Positions 18,919 to 28,053 of a stretch of DNA of 64,000 nucleotides are shown here, piece after piece. The notes below the pieces were generated by a model that was not told where the DNA came from, did no database searches, and saw nothing but the letters and a program-made list of their open reading frames with translations. Position numbers and translations under genes: made by a program. The DNA lies in the NCBI GenBank assembly GCA_018821435.1, contig JAHJME010000039.1, positions 1 through 64,000 on the forward strand, given 5' to 3'. How positions within the stretch are numbered: the stretch's first letter is position 1; each line of letters opens with the position of its first letter. This DNA is from Alphaproteobacteria bacterium (lineage in GTDB: Bacteria; Pseudomonadota; Alphaproteobacteria; Caulobacterales; Caulobacteraceae).

Positions 18919-20322
18919 TCAGACCACCGCCGCGCGCCAGCCCCGGCGATAGTCGTCCAGCGAGAACGGCAGCGGCGCGACCGCGACGAGCGGCGACGGC
19001 GGCGGCAGCGACGGGTTCAGCAGCCGCAACGCGCCGTAGGGCACATCGTCCTGGGCGTTCGAGACATAGACCGCCTGGTCCGGCCGCAAGGTCGCCAGCG
19101 CCCGCACGAACACCTGAGCCTCGGCGAAGCGGCCCTCGACCAGCAGGCGCTCGCGCGAGCCGATCAGATCCAGCGCCACGTCGGCCATCAGCGCCAGGTA
19201 CAGGCCCAGCACCGCGCGCTTGTCGCCCCGATCGTCGGGCGGGTTCACCCAGCGCCCTGGATGGTCCGGGAACGGCCCCACGCCGGGCGCGAACGACGGC
19301 AGCACGCACGACCCGGCGGCGATCAGGCCGGGCAACCGCTGCAGCAAGGTCTCGGGATCGTAATCCTCGGTGAGATGGAAGGTGTCGAGGCCGGCGATCA
19401 GCTCGGCCTCCCGCCCACCCATGAACCGCGCCGAGGGGATCGGCCGGCCGCTGACATCGACGTTGGTCAGGCAGTCGCGCGCCTCGTCCAGCGTCGGCAG
19501 ACAGCCCGGCGGCGCGTCCGGCGCCGGCGAGCGCATGGCGACAAACCAGGTGCCCGTGGACAGGATGGTGGCGTCCTGGTGGGCGATGGCCGGATGACCT
19601 CGCGCGGCGAGCAGCGCGGCGTTGCTGTCGTGCAGGCCGCAATGGACCTGGCAGTCCGGGGACAGGCCGGTGAGCCGGACCCACTCGGGGGTGATCGGCC
19701 CGAGCGCCTCGCCCGCATGACGCAACGGTCCCATCCGCGCCGCCCAGCCCCGCCCGACGGCCAGCCGGCTGGGCCGGCCCTGATAAGCCCGCCAGAGGTC
19801 GCTGTGGCAGCCCAGGCTGCTGGCCTCGCTGGCCGCCACCCCGCTCAGCCGCCACGCCCAGTACTGCGGCCACGGCAGGATCGTCAGGTCGTCCGGCCAT
19901 GGCCCCGTCGTCGCCTCCAGCCGATGCAGTTGCAGCCCGAGGTTCAGGCCCTGCGGCAGGCGGGGCGATCCGGTGACCTCGAAGTCGTCGCGCTGGCGGG
20001 CGTAGTCGGCTTGATCGGCCTCAGAGGCCTCGTCCTCGTAGTCCATCGGCGGGGTGAACAGCGCGCCGCCCGAGACCAGAGCCGCCGCCGCCCCATGGCC
20101 GACGGGGATGATCGCGCGCACGTCCGCCAGGCCTGCGAACTCGCGCAGGGTCTCGCGCAGCCAGGCCTCGATGCCGCCGACGTCCAGCGCCCGATAGCCC
20201 GGCCCGGCCACTTCGGCATTGCGCCGGACACGACGCGCCAGCGCCTGGCCGTCGCGGGTCCACAACGACAGCTTCGCGTTGGTCTTGCCGACGTCGAGGA
20301 CGACCGTTGCGCTTCCCCTCAC
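18919..20322 (-). CDS. FGGY-family carbohydrate kinase, probable L-rhamnulokinase
   Basis: A 467-residue sugar kinase of the actin-like FGGY fold. Phosphate-1 motif VVLDVGKTNAKLSL is typical of the RhaK/LyxK branch found in alphaproteobacteria, not of enterobacterial RhaB. Further segments are GLHDSNAALL (adenosine side) and STGTWFVAM. Expected reaction: L-rhamnulose plus ATP to L-rhamnulose 1-phosphate. The GTG start is preceded by GGAGG at a good distance. It is divergent from the aldolase/dehydrogenase fusion across 77 bases, and with the isomerase and aldolase completes the rhamnose route, which is the main reason for the specific substrate call. Confidence 0.83.
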   Translation of the reverse strand: MRGSATVVLDVGKTNAKLSLWTRDGQALARRVRRNAEVAGPGYRALDVGGIEAWLRETLREFAGLADVRAIIPVGHGAAAALVSGGALFTPPMDYEDEASEADQADYARQRDDFEVTGSPRLPQGLNLGLQLHRLEATTGPWPDDLTILPWPQYWAWRLSGVAASEASSLGCHSDLWRAYQGRPSRLAVGRGWAARMGPLRHAGEALGPITPEWVRLTGLSPDCQVHCGLHDSNAALLAARGHPAIAHQDATILSTGTWFVAMRSPAPDAPPGCLPTLDEARDCLTNVDVSGRPIPSARFMGGREAELIAGLDTFHLTEDYDPETLLQRLPGLIAAGSCVLPSFAPGVGPFPDHPGRWVNPPDDRGDKRAVLGLYLALMADVALDLIGSRERLLVEGRFAEAQVFVRALATLRPDQAVYVSNAQDDVPYGALRLLNPSLPPPSPLVAVAPLPFSLDDYRRGWRAAVV

Positions 20323-20337
20323 TCACCCCTCCGATCT

Positions 20338-20370
20338 ATTTTGACCGGTTTTTATCGAAACTGATTGAAG
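20338..20370. promoter_or_regulatory. Candidate DeoR-type operator between the kinase and aldolase genes
   Basis: The AT-rich patch holds ATTTTGAC (20338-20345) and ATCGAAACTGA (20354-20364). The 11-base second element recurs exactly at 29153-29163 upstream of the TonB receptor. TTTTGA and CGAAA half-motifs also occur before the permease and before the DeoR gene. I propose this as the binding region of the DeoR regulator encoded at 23917. Confidence 0.5.
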
Positions 20371-20399
20371 ACCGAAAGGGCCAGCATTACGGTTTTCGC

Positions 20400-22511
20400 A
20401 TGACTGTCCACGCCACGTCCCTTGCCATGACCGCCCTGCCCTTCCTCGTTCCCGCGTCGCGATGGTCGGCCGACGCGGCGGCGGCGCTCACGCCGGAAGC
20501 GCTGCTGCTCTACCGCTCGAACCTGCTGGGCTCGGACCTGACGGTGACCAATTTCGGCGGCGGCAACACCTCGGCGAAGCTGGCGGAAACCGATCCGCTG
20601 ACCGGCGAGACGGTCACGGTGCTGTGGGTGAAGGGATCGGGCGGCGACATCGGCTCGATGAAGGTGGACGGGTTCTCGACCCTCTACCTGGACAAGCTGC
20701 TGCGGCTGGAGACGCTCTACCGCGGCGTCGCGCAGGAGGACGAGATGGTCGGCTACCTGCCCCACTGCACGTTCAACCTGAACCCCCGCGTCGCCTCGAT
20801 CGACACGCCCCTGCACGCCTATCTGCCCTACGCCCACATCGACCACGTGCACCCCGACGCAGTGATCGCGCTGGCCGCCTCCGCTGGCGGCGAGGCCGCG
20901 ACGCGCGAGATCTATGGCGGCGAGGTCGGGTGGCTGCCCTGGAAGCGGCCGGGCTTCGACCTGGGCCTGCGCCTGCGCGACTACGTGGCCGCCAACCCCG
21001 GCCTGCGCGGGGTCATGCTGGCCGGCCACGGGATCATCTGCTGGGGCGACGACGCCCAGGCCTGCTACAAGAACACCATCGACCTGATCGCCAAGGCGGC
21101 AGAACACCTGAACGCCCGGCTGGCCAAGGGCCCGGCGTTCGGCGGACGCGCCGTCGACCCCTTGCCGGCCGAAGCCCGCGCCACCGCGGCCGCCGAGCTG
21201 ATGCCGCGCCTGCGGGGCCTGATGACCGGCGCCCGCGCCAAGGTCGGCCACTTCAGCGACGACGCCGAGACGCTGGAGTTCGTGGGCAGCCACGACTTCC
21301 GCCGCCTCGCCCAGATCGGCACCTCCTGCCCCGACCACTTCCTACGGACCAAGATCGCCCCCCTGGCGCTAGACCCGGCGCAGGTGCGCGAGCCCGGCTA
21401 CCTGGAAGCCATGCTGGACAACTACCGCCAGGACTACGCGGCCTATTACCAGCGTAACGCCGGCCCCGATGACCCGAAGATGCGCGACGCCAATCCGGTG
21501 GTCGTCCTGCTGCCCGGCGTCGGCCGTTTCACCTTCGCGGCCGACAAGACCACCGCGCGCCTGGCCGGCGAGTTCTATGCCAACGCCATCAACGTGATGC
21601 GCGGCGCCGAAGCCATCGGCGGCTACATCGGCCTACCGGAATCGGAGGCCTTCGCCATCGAGTACTGGGCGCTGGAGGAAGCCAAGCTGCAACGCATGCC
21701 CAAGCCCAAGGCCCTGGTCGGCCGTGTAGCTCTGGTCACCGGCGCGGCCGGCGGCATCGGCGGGGCGGTGGCCGCGCGCCTGCTGCAGGACGGCGCTTGC
21801 GTCCTGCTGCTCGACATCAACGGCGAGGGACTGGAGGCCACCCGCGTCCGGATGGCCGGCCAGTTCGGCCATGACGTGGTCCGCGCCAGCACCTGCGACG
21901 TCACCGACGAAGCCGCCGTGGCCGCCGCGTTCGCGACCGTCGCGCGGGAGTTCGGCGGCCTGGACATTCTGGTCGCCAACGCCGGCCTAGCCTCGTCGGC
22001 GTCGCTGGAAGAGACCACCCTGGAGCTGTGGCGCAAGAACTACGGCGTCCTGGCCGAGGGCTACTTCCTGACCAGCCGCGCCGCCTTCCCGCTGATGCGC
22101 GCGCAGGGCTCGGGCGCCATCGTCTTCATCGGCTCGAAGAACGCCCTGGCCGCGACGCCCAACGCCTCGGCCTACGCCTCGGCCAAGGCCGCGTCCCTGC
22201 ACCTGGCCCGCTGCCTGGCGCTGGAAGGCGCGGCGGACGGCATCCGCGTGAACGTGGTCAACCCCGACGCGGTCATCCGTGGCTCGCGGATCTGGGACGG
22301 CGACTGGCGCCAGGAGCGGGCCGACGCCTATGGCATCGACGCCGGCGAGGAGTTGGAGGCCTTCTACCGCAACCGCTCGATGCTGAAGCAGAGCGTGCTG
22401 CCCGAGGATATCGCCGAGGCAGTGTACTTCCTGGCCTCCGACGCCTCGGCCAAGTCCACCGGCAACATCATCAACGTCGACGCCGGGAACGCCCAGGCCT
22501 TCACGCGCTAG
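20400..22511 (+). CDS. rhaD: Fused rhamnulose-1-phosphate aldolase / lactaldehyde dehydrogenase
   Basis: A 703-residue two-domain enzyme. The N-terminal ~430 residues are a class II aldolase: GGGNTSAKLAE, the HIDHVHPDAVIALA metal-binding stretch and the LAGHGIICWGD segment. The C-terminal ~260 residues are a complete SDR: VTGAAGGIGGAVA, VANAGLAS, the Ser of FIGSKNALA, YASAKAA and a terminal GNIINVDAGNAQAF. This is the alphaproteobacterial RhaD layout: it splits rhamnulose 1-phosphate to dihydroxyacetone phosphate and L-lactaldehyde and oxidises the latter to lactate in one polypeptide. The open frame extends to 20307, but that would overlap the operator region, so ATG 20400 is preferred; ATG 20427 is also possible. 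Confidence 0.9.
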   Translation: MTVHATSLAMTALPFLVPASRWSADAAAALTPEALLLYRSNLLGSDLTVTNFGGGNTSAKLAETDPLTGETVTVLWVKGSGGDIGSMKVDGFSTLYLDKLLRLETLYRGVAQEDEMVGYLPHCTFNLNPRVASIDTPLHAYLPYAHIDHVHPDAVIALAASAGGEAATREIYGGEVGWLPWKRPGFDLGLRLRDYVAANPGLRGVMLAGHGIICWGDDAQACYKNTIDLIAKAAEHLNARLAKGPAFGGRAVDPLPAEARATAAAELMPRLRGLMTGARAKVGHFSDDAETLEFVGSHDFRRLAQIGTSCPDHFLRTKIAPLALDPAQVREPGYLEAMLDNYRQDYAAYYQRNAGPDDPKMRDANPVVVLLPGVGRFTFAADKTTARLAGEFYANAINVMRGAEAIGGYIGLPESEAFAIEYWALEEAKLQRMPKPKALVGRVALVTGAAGGIGGAVAARLLQDGACVLLLDINGEGLEATRVRMAGQFGHDVVRASTCDVTDEAAVAAAFATVAREFGGLDILVANAGLASSASLEETTLELWRKNYGVLAEGYFLTSRAAFPLMRAQGSGAIVFIGSKNALAATPNASAYASAKAASLHLARCLALEGAADGIRVNVVNPDAVIRGSRIWDGDWRQERADAYGIDAGEELEAFYRNRSMLKQSVLPEDIAEAVYFLASDASAKSTGNIINVDAGNAQAFTR

Positions 22512-22546
22512 ACCAACCAAGACTCCGAAGGAGCGAGGGAAACGCC

Positions 22547-23839
22547 ATGTCCGGGCCGCCGCTGTCGCAGGACCAGATCGAGAGCCACAACGCCGCCCGG
22601 CTGGACGCGGTTCAGGACGAGTACGACGGCCTGGGCCGCGCACTGGACCGGCGCGGGATCGACATCGCGCGCATCAAGGCCCAGGTCGCCGCCTTCTCGG
22701 TCGCCCTGCCCAGCTGGGGCAGCGGCCGAGGCGGCACGCGCTTCGCCAAGTTCCCCATCGCCGGCGAGCCGACCGACATCCACGAGAAGCTGGAGGACTG
22801 CGCCGTCGTCCAGCAGCTCAGCCGGGTCACCCCCCGCGTCTCGCCGCACTTCCCGTGGGACAAGGTCGACGACTACGCCGGCCTGCGGCAGGAGGCCGCC
22901 GCGCTGGGCCTGGGCTTCGACGCGGTCAACTCCAACACCTTCCAGGACCAGCCCGGCCAGGCGCACTCGTACCGAAGCGGCAGCCTGACCGCGACCGACC
23001 CGGCGGTCCGCGCCCAGGCGGTGGCTCACAACATCGAGTGCATCGAGATCGGCGCGCAGCTGGGCTCCAGCGCGCTCACCGTCTGGGTCGGCGACGGCAC
23101 GAACTTCCCGGGCCAGCAGGACCTGGGCGCCTCGCTGGACCGCTATCTGGACAGCGCGGCGCAGATCTATGCCGCCCTGCCCGACGGCTGGCGGATGCTG
23201 CTCGAGCACAAGATGTACGAGCCGGCGTTCTACTCGACGGTGATCTCGGACTGGGGCTCCAGCATCCTGGCCGCCCAGCAGCTGGGGGATAAGGCACAGT
23301 GCCTGGTGGACCTGGGCCACCATGCGCCGAACGTGAACATCGAGCAGATCGTGGCCCGCCTGCACCGCTTCGGAAAGCTGGGCGGGTTCCACTTCAACGA
23401 CAGCAAGTACGGCGACGACGACCTGGATTCCGGCAGCATCAACCCGCACCAGCTGTTCCTGGTGTTCAACGAGCTGTTGGAGGCAGAGGCCAATCCGCGC
23501 GGCGGATTCAACCCCGCCTACATGATCGACCAGTCGCACAACGTCACCGACCCGATCGAGAGCATGCTGTCGTCGGCCGAGGCCATCGTCGGCGCCTATG
23601 CGAAGGCCCTGATCGTCGACCGCGCCGCGCTCCACGCCGCCCAGGCCGAGAACGACGTGATGATGGGCTTCCAGGCCCTGCGCCGCGGCTATCGCACCGA
23701 CGTGACGCCGCTGCTGGCGATGGCGCGGCTGGAAGCCGGCGGCGCGGTGGACGCGATCGACCTCTACCGGGCCTCGGGGTGGCGCGATCGCAAGGCCCAG
23801 GAACGGCGTCCGGTCGGCCTCGGCGCCGGGATCGTTTGA
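22547..23839 (+). CDS. rhaI: L-rhamnose isomerase, RhaI type
   Basis: A 430-residue TIM-barrel isomerase of the xylose-isomerase-like superfamily, the RhaI form found in rhizobia and pseudomonads. Seen: ARIKAQVAAFSVALPSWG near residue 40, LEHKMYEPAF (Glu metal ligand), LVDLGHHAPNVNIE, GGFHFNDSKYGDDDLDSG with the metal-binding Asp/His cluster, and MIDQSHNVTDPIE. Reaction: L-rhamnose to L-rhamnulose. The start ATG follows the GGAGCGAGGG tract. It lies 35 bases after rhaD and is followed 77 bases later by the DeoR regulator, so rhaD-rhaI(-deoR) is likely one operon. Confidence 0.9.
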   Translation: MSGPPLSQDQIESHNAARLDAVQDEYDGLGRALDRRGIDIARIKAQVAAFSVALPSWGSGRGGTRFAKFPIAGEPTDIHEKLEDCAVVQQLSRVTPRVSPHFPWDKVDDYAGLRQEAAALGLGFDAVNSNTFQDQPGQAHSYRSGSLTATDPAVRAQAVAHNIECIEIGAQLGSSALTVWVGDGTNFPGQQDLGASLDRYLDSAAQIYAALPDGWRMLLEHKMYEPAFYSTVISDWGSSILAAQQLGDKAQCLVDLGHHAPNVNIEQIVARLHRFGKLGGFHFNDSKYGDDDLDSGSINPHQLFLVFNELLEAEANPRGGFNPAYMIDQSHNVTDPIESMLSSAEAIVGAYAKALIVDRAALHAAQAENDVMMGFQALRRGYRTDVTPLLAMARLEAGGAVDAIDLYRASGWRDRKAQERRPVGLGAGIV

Positions 23840-23842
23840 CGC

Positions 23843-23855
23843 ATTTTGATCAAAG
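23843..23855. promoter_or_regulatory. Palindromic TTTTGATCAAA element before the DeoR gene
   Basis: ATTTTGATCAAAG lies just after the rhaI stop and 62 bases before the DeoR start codon. Its TTTTGATC half repeats at 29299-29312 and in variant form at 20338-20345 and 18864-18870. A self-regulation site is inferred. Confidence 0.4.
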
Positions 23856-23916
23856 CCAATTGCGGCGTGCGCGAAAGCAACCGAGAAGGAGGGCGCACCA
23901 GGGATTGGGAGACACG

Positions 23917-24705
23917 ATGCACGCGGCCGAGCGCGAAACGCTCATTCTGCGCCTGTTGAGCGACCGGGGCTTCGTCGGCTTCCAGGAGCTTGAGCGCCAG
24001 GTCGCCGCCTCGCCCGCCACCCTGCGCCGCGACCTGGGCCGGCTGGTCGAAGCCGGCCGCATCGACCGGGTGCGCGGCGGCGCGCGCCTGCGCAGCGGCG
24101 GCGACGCGGTCGCCTCGGGCGCCGGCCACCTGCAGGGCGTGCCTTTCCACGAGAACATCGCCCGCCACCCCCGCGCCAAGGCCGCCATCGGCCGGGCGGC
24201 CGCCGAGCTTTGCCGGCGCGGCGAGGCGGTGATCATCGACGGCGGCTCGACCACGCTGCAGATGTGCCCGCACCTGGAGCCGCTTGAGCTGCAGGTGCTG
24301 ACCAACTCGTTGCACATCGTCAGCGCGCTGCTGCCCCAGCCCAACACCCGCGTCTCGATCCCCGGCGGCACCCTGTTCCGCGAGCAGAACATCGTGCTCA
24401 GCGCCTACGAGCAGGACGGGACCGAGCGCTATCACGCCACCAAGATGTTCATGGGCGCCGCCGCCCTCAGCCGCCACGGGCTGATGCAGAACGACGTCCT
24501 GCTGGTCCAGGCCGAGCGTCGGCTGCTCAGCCGCGCGGACGAACTGATCGTGCTGGTGGACAGCAGCAAGTTCGCCGAACCCGCCGGCCACGTGGTCTGC
24601 GGTCTGGACGAGATCGCGGTAATCATCACCGACGACGGCCTGCCGGCCGCCGACGCCAAGGCGCTGGAGGCCGCCGGCCCCCGTGTGATCCGCGTCCCCG
24701 TCTGA
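23917..24705 (+). CDS. DeoR-family transcriptional regulator of rhamnose genes
   Basis: A 262-residue DeoR regulator. The N-terminal helix-turn-helix is ERETLILRLLSDRGFVGFQELERQV with recognition helix SPATLRRDLGRLVEAGRIDRVRGGAR. The C-terminal sugar-phosphate sensor domain shows IDGGSTTLQM, LTNSLHIVSALL, PGGTLFREQNI and LVDSSKFAEPAGHVV. In this family a phosphorylated sugar releases repression; rhamnulose 1-phosphate is the natural candidate here. ATG 23917 lies in a region with an ATTTTGATCAAAG element (23843-23855) just upstream, which may serve for autoregulation. It is convergent with the GH106 gene, 9 bases away. Confidence 0.88.
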   Translation: MHAAERETLILRLLSDRGFVGFQELERQVAASPATLRRDLGRLVEAGRIDRVRGGARLRSGGDAVASGAGHLQGVPFHENIARHPRAKAAIGRAAAELCRRGEAVIIDGGSTTLQMCPHLEPLELQVLTNSLHIVSALLPQPNTRVSIPGGTLFREQNIVLSAYEQDGTERYHATKMFMGAAALSRHGLMQNDVLLVQAERRLLSRADELIVLVDSSKFAEPAGHVVCGLDEIAVIITDDGLPAADAKALEAAGPRVIRVPV

Positions 24706-24714
24706 GCGTCCGCC

Positions 24715-27700
24715 TCAGGGCGCCGGCGGGGTCGTGACCTTCAGCAGGCGCACCGGCCCCAGCAATCCCGACGGCAGCAGCGGCGAGGTCGCCGTGTAGG
24801 GTGAGATCGGCGCGAAGGTCACCGGCTTGGCCCCCGGCTGCTTGTCGCCGATCAGCCGGTTGGGCCAGAGGTTCACCACCTTGATCTCGATCTGGTTGTC
24901 TCGCTTGCGCAGGGCGTCGGTCACGTCGACCCGATAGGGCGCGTGCCAGGACGTGGCCACGGGCTTGCCGTTCACCGACACCGTGGCCAGTTCGCGCACC
25001 TCGCCCAGGTCCAGCACCACCCGCTGGGCGCGCCCGAACCAGGAGGCCTGGACCTTCACGGTCTTGCGATAGGTGGCACCGCCGGAGAAATACTTCACCC
25101 CCGGATCGGCCGAGTCCGTCCACGAGCGGAGCTGGTCGAAGGTCGCCTCTGGCGGCGCGGCGCGGCCCGGCTCGAAGCTCACGGACCAGGGTCCCTCCAG
25201 CGTCGCGACCACATCGGTACGCGGCGTCGGCGCCTGCCATTCGGCGGCGGTCGCGGGCTTGCGGAACACCACGAACACCGCCTCGTGCGGCGCCAGGCTG
25301 AGCGGCACGGTCGTGGCCCCATCACCGCTCCGCCGATAGCTCGCGGCTTCGACCGCGCCGGTCTCCGCGCGCCAAATCTCGGGCGCCTTGCCCTGGACCC
25401 GGAAGGTGGCCTGAACCGCCTCGGCGCGGTCCTTCTGGTTGGAGACGAAATAGACGTCGGCGTCGTCCGTGCGCCGATGCAAGGCCAGCAGGTCCGGATC
25501 GGCCATGACGGCCTGGAAGGCGACATCCGGCGCGACCTTCTCGGCCTCGAGCGCCGCGGCCAGGGTTCGATAGACCCGACCCTTGCCGAACGCATGGCCC
25601 TGCGGCGGGTCGCCGGGTCCCCAGACCTCGTCGGCGATCTTCCGGATCTCCTCGTCGCTGGACCCTAGCCCCAGCGCGCCGGTCGGCTTCGGCCCCACGA
25701 CTACGGCGCCGGCCGCGACCAGCTCGCGGACCTTGGCAGCCGCCGGCCCCGTCAGCCGGGTCACATGGTCGGGCAGGAAGAGCACCCGGTAGCTCATCCC
25801 GGACGGTGTCACGACGCGGCCATCCCGAACGCTCAGCAGCGTCAGCAGCGCCTCGGGGTTGATGTAGTCGTAGCGGTAGCCCGGCGGCACGTCGGTGTTC
25901 AGCCGCCGCCGCATCTGTTCGGTCAGGCTGCGATCCTCACCGTAGAAATAGGCGACGTCGGCGACGTAGCGCCCCTGTTGCAACATGTAGGAAGTGCGGG
26001 CCAGGTAGCTGACCCAGGCGCCCGCCTCCTCGGCCCACGTCTCGTTGCGATTGAAGAACTGGCCGAACCAGAACAGCGAGACGCCCGGTTTGGCGTCCAC
26101 CAGCGGTTGCAGGCGCGAGTCGTGGATCAGGAAGCGGTTCACGCCGCGGGCGAAGATCTCGTCGGCCACGGGCTTGAGCATGCGCGGCGAGAACGACCAG
26201 GGGTCTGTCCCGGCCGCCACCGTCAGGGCCTCGGCCGCCACCAGCGGCTTGCCGTAGACATGCGCCGCAGACGCCGCCTCCTCCAGATCGGCCTTCAGCG
26301 AGAGTTGGCCCGGGCCGGCGGCGAAGGGGCGATACCAGTATTCGGCGGTCGGGATGTCGGACCGCGCCTTCATGGTCATGCCGTCGCCCAGCGCGCGCGG
26401 CGTATCGCCCTGGGCCTCGGTGTAATAGGCCATGCCACGCTCGTGCAGCGCCTTGGCCAGCACGCCGTAGTGGTTGTCGGCCAGCATTTCCTTGAGCGTC
26501 AGCCGGTAGTCCCAGAGGAAGCGGTCGCTGGCCTCGGCGCTGGTCACCACGCGCCCCGCCAATGCGGGCGTGAACGGCAGCGGATCGTAGCCGCGCCGGC
26601 GCCGGAACTCGGCCAGCAGGCCCGGCGTCCAGTTCTGCACGCCCGCCTCCCAGCTGTCGGTCAGCAAGGTCGACACGCCGTCCGGCCCCAACTTGCCGCC
26701 GGTCGCCTCGGCGTAGAGGCCCAGGTAGGCGTCGATGTAGCGGCGCACGGCCGCCGGATCGAGCTTGTCGACCTCCAGGCCCGTGGCCTCGGCTTCGGCC
26801 GGGCCGTTGGTCTGGCCGGTCAGCGACCAGCCGAACCGCAGGACGGTCCAGCGGCCGGGTGGCGGGGTCCAGTCCAGTCGGCCGTCCTGACCCAGGCGGG
26901 CGCTGAGATCGACGACCTTGGCGCGGTCGATCACGGCGTCGGCCGGCGCGGTGGGCGTCGTCGTCGGATCCACGCCGAGCGAGGGCTGGAACCCGGCCTT
27001 GGCCTCGAAGCTCTGCACGCGGGCGCCCGTCTCGAAGGCCAGCTTGGCGATGGAGAAGGACTTTGGCGGCGCGGCAGGCGCCCCGCGTCCGACCGGGTTT
27101 CCGGGCAATGGCGGCGGGGGGGGCAGGATGCTCAGCACCACCCGGAACACCTTGGCCGTCGTCGGCGCGAACGCCAGCGTCTGCTGGGCGGCGGGATGGT
27201 CGATGTGGCCGGCGCCGACCAGCGTCGCGCGCGTCAATGGCCGAAAGCTCGCGCCATCGTCGCTGGCCTGGACCTCGACGGTCGCGCCCGTGGGAACGCC
27301 CAGCGTCAGGGCGGACACCCGCGTGGGCTTGGCGAACGCCGCCTGGATCCACGCGCTGGACGCCGCCTCGGCGATCGGCAGCTGCACGGTGGCAGCCAAG
27401 TCCTCGGCCGCGATCGGCGCGAGGTCGATGGCGCCGGCGCTCGAGACGAAGGTGGCCTCGGGGCCGCCCTCGGCCGCTGGCGTCGGAAAGGCGATCACGA
27501 ACGCGTCGGCGGCGACGTCGCCCTTCAACTGGCGCGCGCGGCTGGCGGCCTTCTTCGCCAGGAACGGTCCCGTGGCGGTGGGCAGCGCGGCCAGCGATCC
27601 CGCATAGGCCTTGCCGCCGTCGATCTCGGTGACGCTCCAGACGTACTTCTTCATCCCGTCCGCCGGTGGCACCCAGACCCCGCCGGTCTGGCTCCAGCCG

Positions 27701-28053
27701 GGCGAGCCCGCGATCCCCACCTCCATGCCGGCGTCGTGGGCGATCCGCGTGGTCTCGCGGAACACGTCGCGCCAGCCGGGGCTCATGTAGGGCAGCAGCG
27801 GGTCGACCAGCTTGGGCTCCGGCAGGCCACCCCCCGAGAAGCTGTGCACGCCGCCGATCCCGACCCGCTGCATCCAGGCCAGGTCCAGCTTGGCCCCCTC
27901 CAGCGAGACGTTGCCGCTCAGCCAGTGCCACCAAACGCGGGGCTTGGCGGCCTGGGGCGGGGTCTGGAAGCCGGCCAGCAGGGGGTCGGGCTGGGCCATC
28001 GCCGGTCCGGCGGCCAGCAACGCGGCGCTCAGCAGGAGGGCGGCGCGCCTCAT
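24715..28053 (-). CDS. Exported glycoside hydrolase family 106 alpha-L-rhamnosidase
   Basis: A 1112-residue protein with a signal peptide (RRAALLLSAALLAAGPAMA), full length for GH106, which removes terminal alpha-L-rhamnose from plant glycans, pectin side chains and flavonoid glycosides. The family opening PRVWWHWLSGNVSLEGAKLDLAW, GGVHSFSGG, GSPGWSQTGG and DSWEAGVQNWTPGLLAEFRR (acidic active-site region) are visible. The C-terminal galactose-binding-like module shows VVLDLGEVRELATVSVNGK. I chose ATG 28053 over the longer frame because it opens the signal peptide and overlaps the stop of the esterase gene by 4 bases. It is co-transcribed with that esterase. Confidence 0.92.
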   Translation of the reverse strand: MRRAALLLSAALLAAGPAMAQPDPLLAGFQTPPQAAKPRVWWHWLSGNVSLEGAKLDLAWMQRVGIGGVHSFSGGGLPEPKLVDPLLPYMSPGWRDVFRETTRIAHDAGMEVGIAGSPGWSQTGGVWVPPADGMKKYVWSVTEIDGGKAYAGSLAALPTATGPFLAKKAASRARQLKGDVAADAFVIAFPTPAAEGGPEATFVSSAGAIDLAPIAAEDLAATVQLPIAEAASSAWIQAAFAKPTRVSALTLGVPTGATVEVQASDDGASFRPLTRATLVGAGHIDHPAAQQTLAFAPTTAKVFRVVLSILPPPPPLPGNPVGRGAPAAPPKSFSIAKLAFETGARVQSFEAKAGFQPSLGVDPTTTPTAPADAVIDRAKVVDLSARLGQDGRLDWTPPPGRWTVLRFGWSLTGQTNGPAEAEATGLEVDKLDPAAVRRYIDAYLGLYAEATGGKLGPDGVSTLLTDSWEAGVQNWTPGLLAEFRRRRGYDPLPFTPALAGRVVTSAEASDRFLWDYRLTLKEMLADNHYGVLAKALHERGMAYYTEAQGDTPRALGDGMTMKARSDIPTAEYWYRPFAAGPGQLSLKADLEEAASAAHVYGKPLVAAEALTVAAGTDPWSFSPRMLKPVADEIFARGVNRFLIHDSRLQPLVDAKPGVSLFWFGQFFNRNETWAEEAGAWVSYLARTSYMLQQGRYVADVAYFYGEDRSLTEQMRRRLNTDVPPGYRYDYINPEALLTLLSVRDGRVVTPSGMSYRVLFLPDHVTRLTGPAAAKVRELVAAGAVVVGPKPTGALGLGSSDEEIRKIADEVWGPGDPPQGHAFGKGRVYRTLAAALEAEKVAPDVAFQAVMADPDLLALHRRTDDADVYFVSNQKDRAEAVQATFRVQGKAPEIWRAETGAVEAASYRRSGDGATTVPLSLAPHEAVFVVFRKPATAAEWQAPTPRTDVVATLEGPWSVSFEPGRAAPPEATFDQLRSWTDSADPGVKYFSGGATYRKTVKVQASWFGRAQRVVLDLGEVRELATVSVNGKPVATSWHAPYRVDVTDALRKRDNQIEIKVVNLWPNRLIGDKQPGAKPVTFAPISPYTATSPLLPSGLLGPVRLLKVTTPPAP